Shown: positions 61,684-64,000 of the stretch, piece by piece
How the letters are laid out: each line of letters opens with the position of its first letter
Position numbering within the stretch: the stretch's first letter is position 1
DNA from: JANXLS01 sp035308565
GTDB lineage: Bacteria; Planctomycetota; SZUA-567; H5-PLA8
Length of the DNA stretch: 64,000 nt
Assembly: GCA_035308565.1 (NCBI GenBank)
Contig: DATGGK010000087.1
Span: 1 to 64,000 of the forward strand
Reading direction: 5' to 3'
Program-made: the position numbers and the translations under genes
Notes under the pieces: model-generated
Seen by the model: only the letters and a program-made list of their open reading frames with translations
What the model was told of the DNA's origin: nothing
Database searches by the model: none

Positions 61684-61866
61684 TCTCGTTTTCCAATCGG
61701 CCGCGGAAGGGCGTCCGCTGACTGCGCGCGTGATGGCGAATCGCATCTGCTGGGCATGGACCACACGCGCCTGACCTACCGCAACAACAGCCGCGGCGAG
61801 CGGCTCATTGACGTGGCGGGCAAAGCGATTCAAAAGGCTGGCGTGAATCGCTTGTGTGGTGAATGA
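61684..61866 (+). pseudogene. Collapsed DUF1553 and DUF1501 gene ends
   Basis: The first part reads EGRPLTARVMANRI, which resembles the core of DUF1553 (PSD1) proteins. A shift of frame then gives ESHLLGMDHTRLTYRNNSRG then ERLIDVAGKAIQKAG and a stop, which resembles the C-terminus of DUF1501 proteins. In planctomycetes these two genes are usually neighbours in this order, so a deletion seems to have removed nearly all of both and joined the pieces. No full domain is left. Confidence 0.5.
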
Positions 61867-62061
61867 AGAACTTTTTTTAAGCGGCGCCTTGCTGCGCGAA
61901 GCACGCAAATCCGCGCTGCATTTTTTCAGCGCTGAACTGATTTCACGGCCGGAGCTTTGACGGCGCACGAGTTTCTGAACGCGGAGAATCTGTTGGAAAA
62001 GATTCAACGCGAAGGCTTTGAAGTGTATCTTCCAAATAGGAACCCTCAATCATGAAATTTC
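61867..62061. other. Region with short decayed frames
   Basis: Short plus-strand frames such as SGALLREARKSALHFFSAEL and TAHEFLNAENLLEKIQREGF are present but I recognise no family. The gap ends at the MITE-like element. Confidence 0.3.
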
Positions 62062-62166
62062 GGCTCATGAGGCGAAATAAGTGATCCGTGGTGCAGGCGT
62101 CTCGCCTGCACGACTCGCAGGCGGGACGCCTGCGCCACGGTCCTCACTCGATTCGCCCCATGAGCC
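62062..62166. mobile_element. 105-bp MITE-like element, copy 2
   Basis: Same 105 bases as 20803-20907, with 15-base terminal inverted repeats and two internal GCAGGCG-type hairpins. It lies just before the start of the FGE-like gene (10 bases from the ATG), so it probably brings or changes the 5' region of that gene. No clear target duplication is seen here. Confidence 0.8.
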
Positions 62167-62175
62167 GAACATTCA

Positions 62176-63273
62176 ATGATGTATTCAACCATTTGCCTCA
62201 TTGCCGCCGTGCTCGCCCTGCCGCTTTACGCCGCCGAGCCCGCGAGCTCATTTCCGTTGTGGAACGGAAAGGAATCCGTCGCCGATTACGCAAGAAAAGT
62301 CAACCTTCCCCCAACCCGCTCGTTCGATCTCGGCGGCGGCGTCACGCTCGATCTGGTCTTGATTCCCGCCGGGCAATTCATGATGGGATCGCCCGAACCG
62401 CCGAAGCCCGCGATTTCGTGGCGGTCGGCCGCCGTAATGGGAACCTGCGGATTGATTCTCGCAGTTGCCTTGCTGTGCGTCCTGCTTGTGAACTGTAGCA
62501 AGGTGGGGAAATTCGCGTTCTCGCTGCGCTGGCTGCTGCTGTTCACGGCGTCCTGCGGCCTTTGCGTCGGCGGCGCCGTGCGCTTTAATCTGGCTAAAAA
62601 GCAGGAGTCGCGTTACGCCGTCGCCATGTCCCTCTACGAAAAACTTCCCGCCGACGAGAAGCCCGCACATTTGGAGACGATCGCGGCGCCGTTTTATATG
62701 GGGAAGTACGCGGTCACGCAAGCGCAGTACGAAATCTTTGCAGGCAATAATCCGAGCACGACAAAAGGTCCTCAATTGCCCGTTGACCGAGCGAACGGGC
62801 CGAACACAACCGATTATTGTGCCGTTCTTTCATACAGACTGGAAGGTCTTTTGGACGACGAGCAAAAGATTCAAATTCCGACGGAGGCCCAATGGGAATA
62901 CGCGTGCAGAGCTGGAACGACAACGACATTCAATACTGGCGATACGATTTCGACAGATGAAGCAAATTTTGATGGCGCGAGTACGTCCGAACTTGTTCGC
63001 GGGAGCAGCGTTTGCCGCGGTGAGTTGATGCCAGTCGGTTCGTTTAAACCGAATGCGTTCGGACTTTACGATATGCACGGGAACGCTAAGCAGACATGTA
63101 TTAACCAGCTATGGCCAAAAGCACATGAAAAATTCGTACATAGGGGCGGTGGTTTCGGGAGCAACGCTTCTGAATGCCGTTCTGCTTACCACCATATTGT
63201 CCGTGACGGCGAATATCCATATGGCACCGGCTTTCGCGTAATTTTGAACGTTCCACCAGTGTCGCCGCACTGA
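62176..63273 (+). CDS. Formylglycine-generating-enzyme-like protein with inserted membrane helices
   Basis: A 365-residue protein. A signal peptide (MMYSTICLIAAVLALPLYAAE) is followed by the start of an FGE/SUMF1 domain (TLDLVLIPAGQFMMGSPEPP). Instead of the usual short link, about 85 residues with two membrane helices (VMGTCGLILAVALLCVLLV and FSLRWLLLFTASCGLCVGGA) intervene before the domain resumes (FYMGKYAVTQAQYEIFAGNN, then IPTEAQWEYACRAGTTT). The second helix carries the FSLRxLL planctomycete anchor motif. The late motifs are degenerate (DMHGNAKQTCINQLW for the usual DMxGNVWEW; VHRGGGFGSN for RGGSW), so enzymatic activity is doubtful. ATGs at 62176 and 62179 are both possible. Confidence 0.75.
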   Translation: MMYSTICLIAAVLALPLYAAEPASSFPLWNGKESVADYARKVNLPPTRSFDLGGGVTLDLVLIPAGQFMMGSPEPPKPAISWRSAAVMGTCGLILAVALLCVLLVNCSKVGKFAFSLRWLLLFTASCGLCVGGAVRFNLAKKQESRYAVAMSLYEKLPADEKPAHLETIAAPFYMGKYAVTQAQYEIFAGNNPSTTKGPQLPVDRANGPNTTDYCAVLSYRLEGLLDDEQKIQIPTEAQWEYACRAGTTTTFNTGDTISTDEANFDGASTSELVRGSSVCRGELMPVGSFKPNAFGLYDMHGNAKQTCINQLWPKAHEKFVHRGGGFGSNASECRSAYHHIVRDGEYPYGTGFRVILNVPPVSPH

Positions 63274-63352
63274 TAGATTTCTCCCCTCAGTCCGCCTCCA
63301 TCCGGGGTATATACACTGCGATTTTTAAACTCTGGAAAGCCAGATGATCCAT

Positions 63353-64000
63353 ATGAGAATCTTATCCATTTGCCTCGCGGCGTTCGCTCCTTTCGCTGCC
63401 CTCTGCTCCGACACCCCCACCTATTCCAAAGACGGCTTCCCCTTCCTCGAAAAACACTGCACCGAATGCCACGGCGACAAGGTCAAAAAATCCGGCCTGA
63501 CCTTCCTTCCTTATAAAGACGAAGCCGCCGTCCTCAAAGACCGCGCGATCTGGAAAACCGCGCTGACCATGGTCGTGAGCGGCGAAATGCCGCCCGACAA
63601 AAAACCGCGCCCCAATCCCGACGAAATCGCTGCCTTCACGCGCGCCGTCTCCACCGTCTTCCAAACCGGCGACCGCAACGCCAAAACCGACGCCGGCAGT
63701 GTCGCCATGCACCGCCTCAACCGCGCCGAATACAACAACACCGTGCGCGATTTGGTCAACCTCGACTTCAACCCCGCCGAGGATTTTCCCGCCGACGAAG
63801 TCGGCCACGGCTTCGACAACATCAGCGACGTGCAGTGGATTTCGCCCGTCCACATGGAACGCTACCTTGCCGCCGCCGAGTCCATCGCGCAGCGTGTGAT
63901 CATCCTCGACCCGCCCAAAGCGCCGCACCGCCAGCAGTCCGGCCAATTCCTCGAACCCGCCGGCCGCGACGTGCCCAAAGACAAATACCGCCATATCTCC
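63353..64000 (+). CDS. Planctomycete cytochrome c/DUF1587 protein, 3' end outside window
   Basis: The frame from 63353 (ATG AGA) is open to the end of the window, giving 216 residues. A signal peptide (MRILSICLAAFAPFAALCS) precedes the haem motif CTECH (residues ~40-44), and then comes the DUF1587 start (MHRLNRAEYNNTVRDLVNLD, then FPADEVGHGFDNISDVQWIS). This is the N-terminal part of the planctomycete PSCyt/DUF1587-DUF1588-DUF1592 multi-domain proteins, usually paired with a DUF1552 gene downstream. Other in-frame ATGs occur at 63344. It is an exported haem protein of unknown substrate. Confidence 0.85.
   Translation, partial: MRILSICLAAFAPFAALCSDTPTYSKDGFPFLEKHCTECHGDKVKKSGLTFLPYKDEAAVLKDRAIWKTALTMVVSGEMPPDKKPRPNPDEIAAFTRAVSTVFQTGDRNAKTDAGSVAMHRLNRAEYNNTVRDLVNLDFNPAEDFPADEVGHGFDNISDVQWISPVHMERYLAAAESIAQRVIILDPPKAPHRQQSGQFLEPAGRDVPKDKYRHIS

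Overview
The window looks like chromosomal DNA from a moderately GC-rich member of the Planctomycetota or a close PVC relative. Supporting signs are an ECF sigma factor overlapping a Ser/Thr kinase with a WD40-like tail, a second kinase with a leucine-rich-repeat tail, a planctomycete-type cytochrome c/DUF1587 protein, remains that look like DUF1553 and DUF1501 genes, the FSLRTLL-type membrane anchor, PQQ-type propellers, and very many short palindromic repeats. This placement is inference from gene families; no rRNA, tRNA or CRISPR array was seen.

Layout. 0-4.6 kb: two tandem, almost identical secretin genes, a CPBP intramembrane protease and a dead IS4-type transposase. 4.8-10 kb: Tex with a long Arg/Pro/Gly tail, then a secreted PQQ-type beta-propeller. 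10-14 kb (minus): a WD40-like membrane protein, a VapBC-like toxin-antitoxin pair, then glnB-glnA. 14.4-20.8 kb: a beta-helix/PKD surface protein, an M48 (Ste24-like) protease, an O-antigen-ligase-like protein and NAD(P)HX epimerase. 20.8-25.2 kb (minus): an HlyD-type adaptor and ABC ATPase with no permease beside them, an ArsP-like permease and a TPR membrane protein.

25.2-37.4 kb is the most coherent block. It is a long co-directional SUF iron-sulfur operon that starts with an Rrf2/IscR-like regulator whose promoter carries a perfect inverted repeat. The order is rrf2, sufC, sufB, sufD, Rieske ferredoxin, dinB-like, sufS, sufU and a SufT/DUF59 protein, followed by a SAM hydroxide adenosyltransferase. 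Small gene cassettes sit between the canonical suf genes. At least three of them look like toxin plus partner or immunity pairs, and one toxin is frameshifted.

37.5-43.7 kb (minus): lipoamide dehydrogenase, a class V aminotransferase, and a DNA methyltransferase with a nuclease-like C-terminal domain lying between two paralogous membrane proteins. 43.7-53.4 kb is a degraded accessory region: a 5'-truncated repeat protein, a divergent tyrosine recombinase, a sigma-factor remnant, a frameshifted kinase-LRR gene, an IS481-type transposase fragment and a methyltransferase fragment. 53.5-57.7 kb: an intact ECF sigma factor plus kinase-WD40 pair. 57.8-64 kb: several gene remnants, a GH50-like glycosidase, a MITE-like element, a formylglycine-generating-enzyme-like protein with inserted membrane helices, and the start of a planctomycete cytochrome c/DUF1587 gene.

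A theme of the whole window is short palindromic, MITE-like elements of several sequence families. Most lie between genes. Some lie in frame inside coding sequences (lpdA, the SufT-like gene, the tail of tex), and one supplies the stop codon of a membrane protein.
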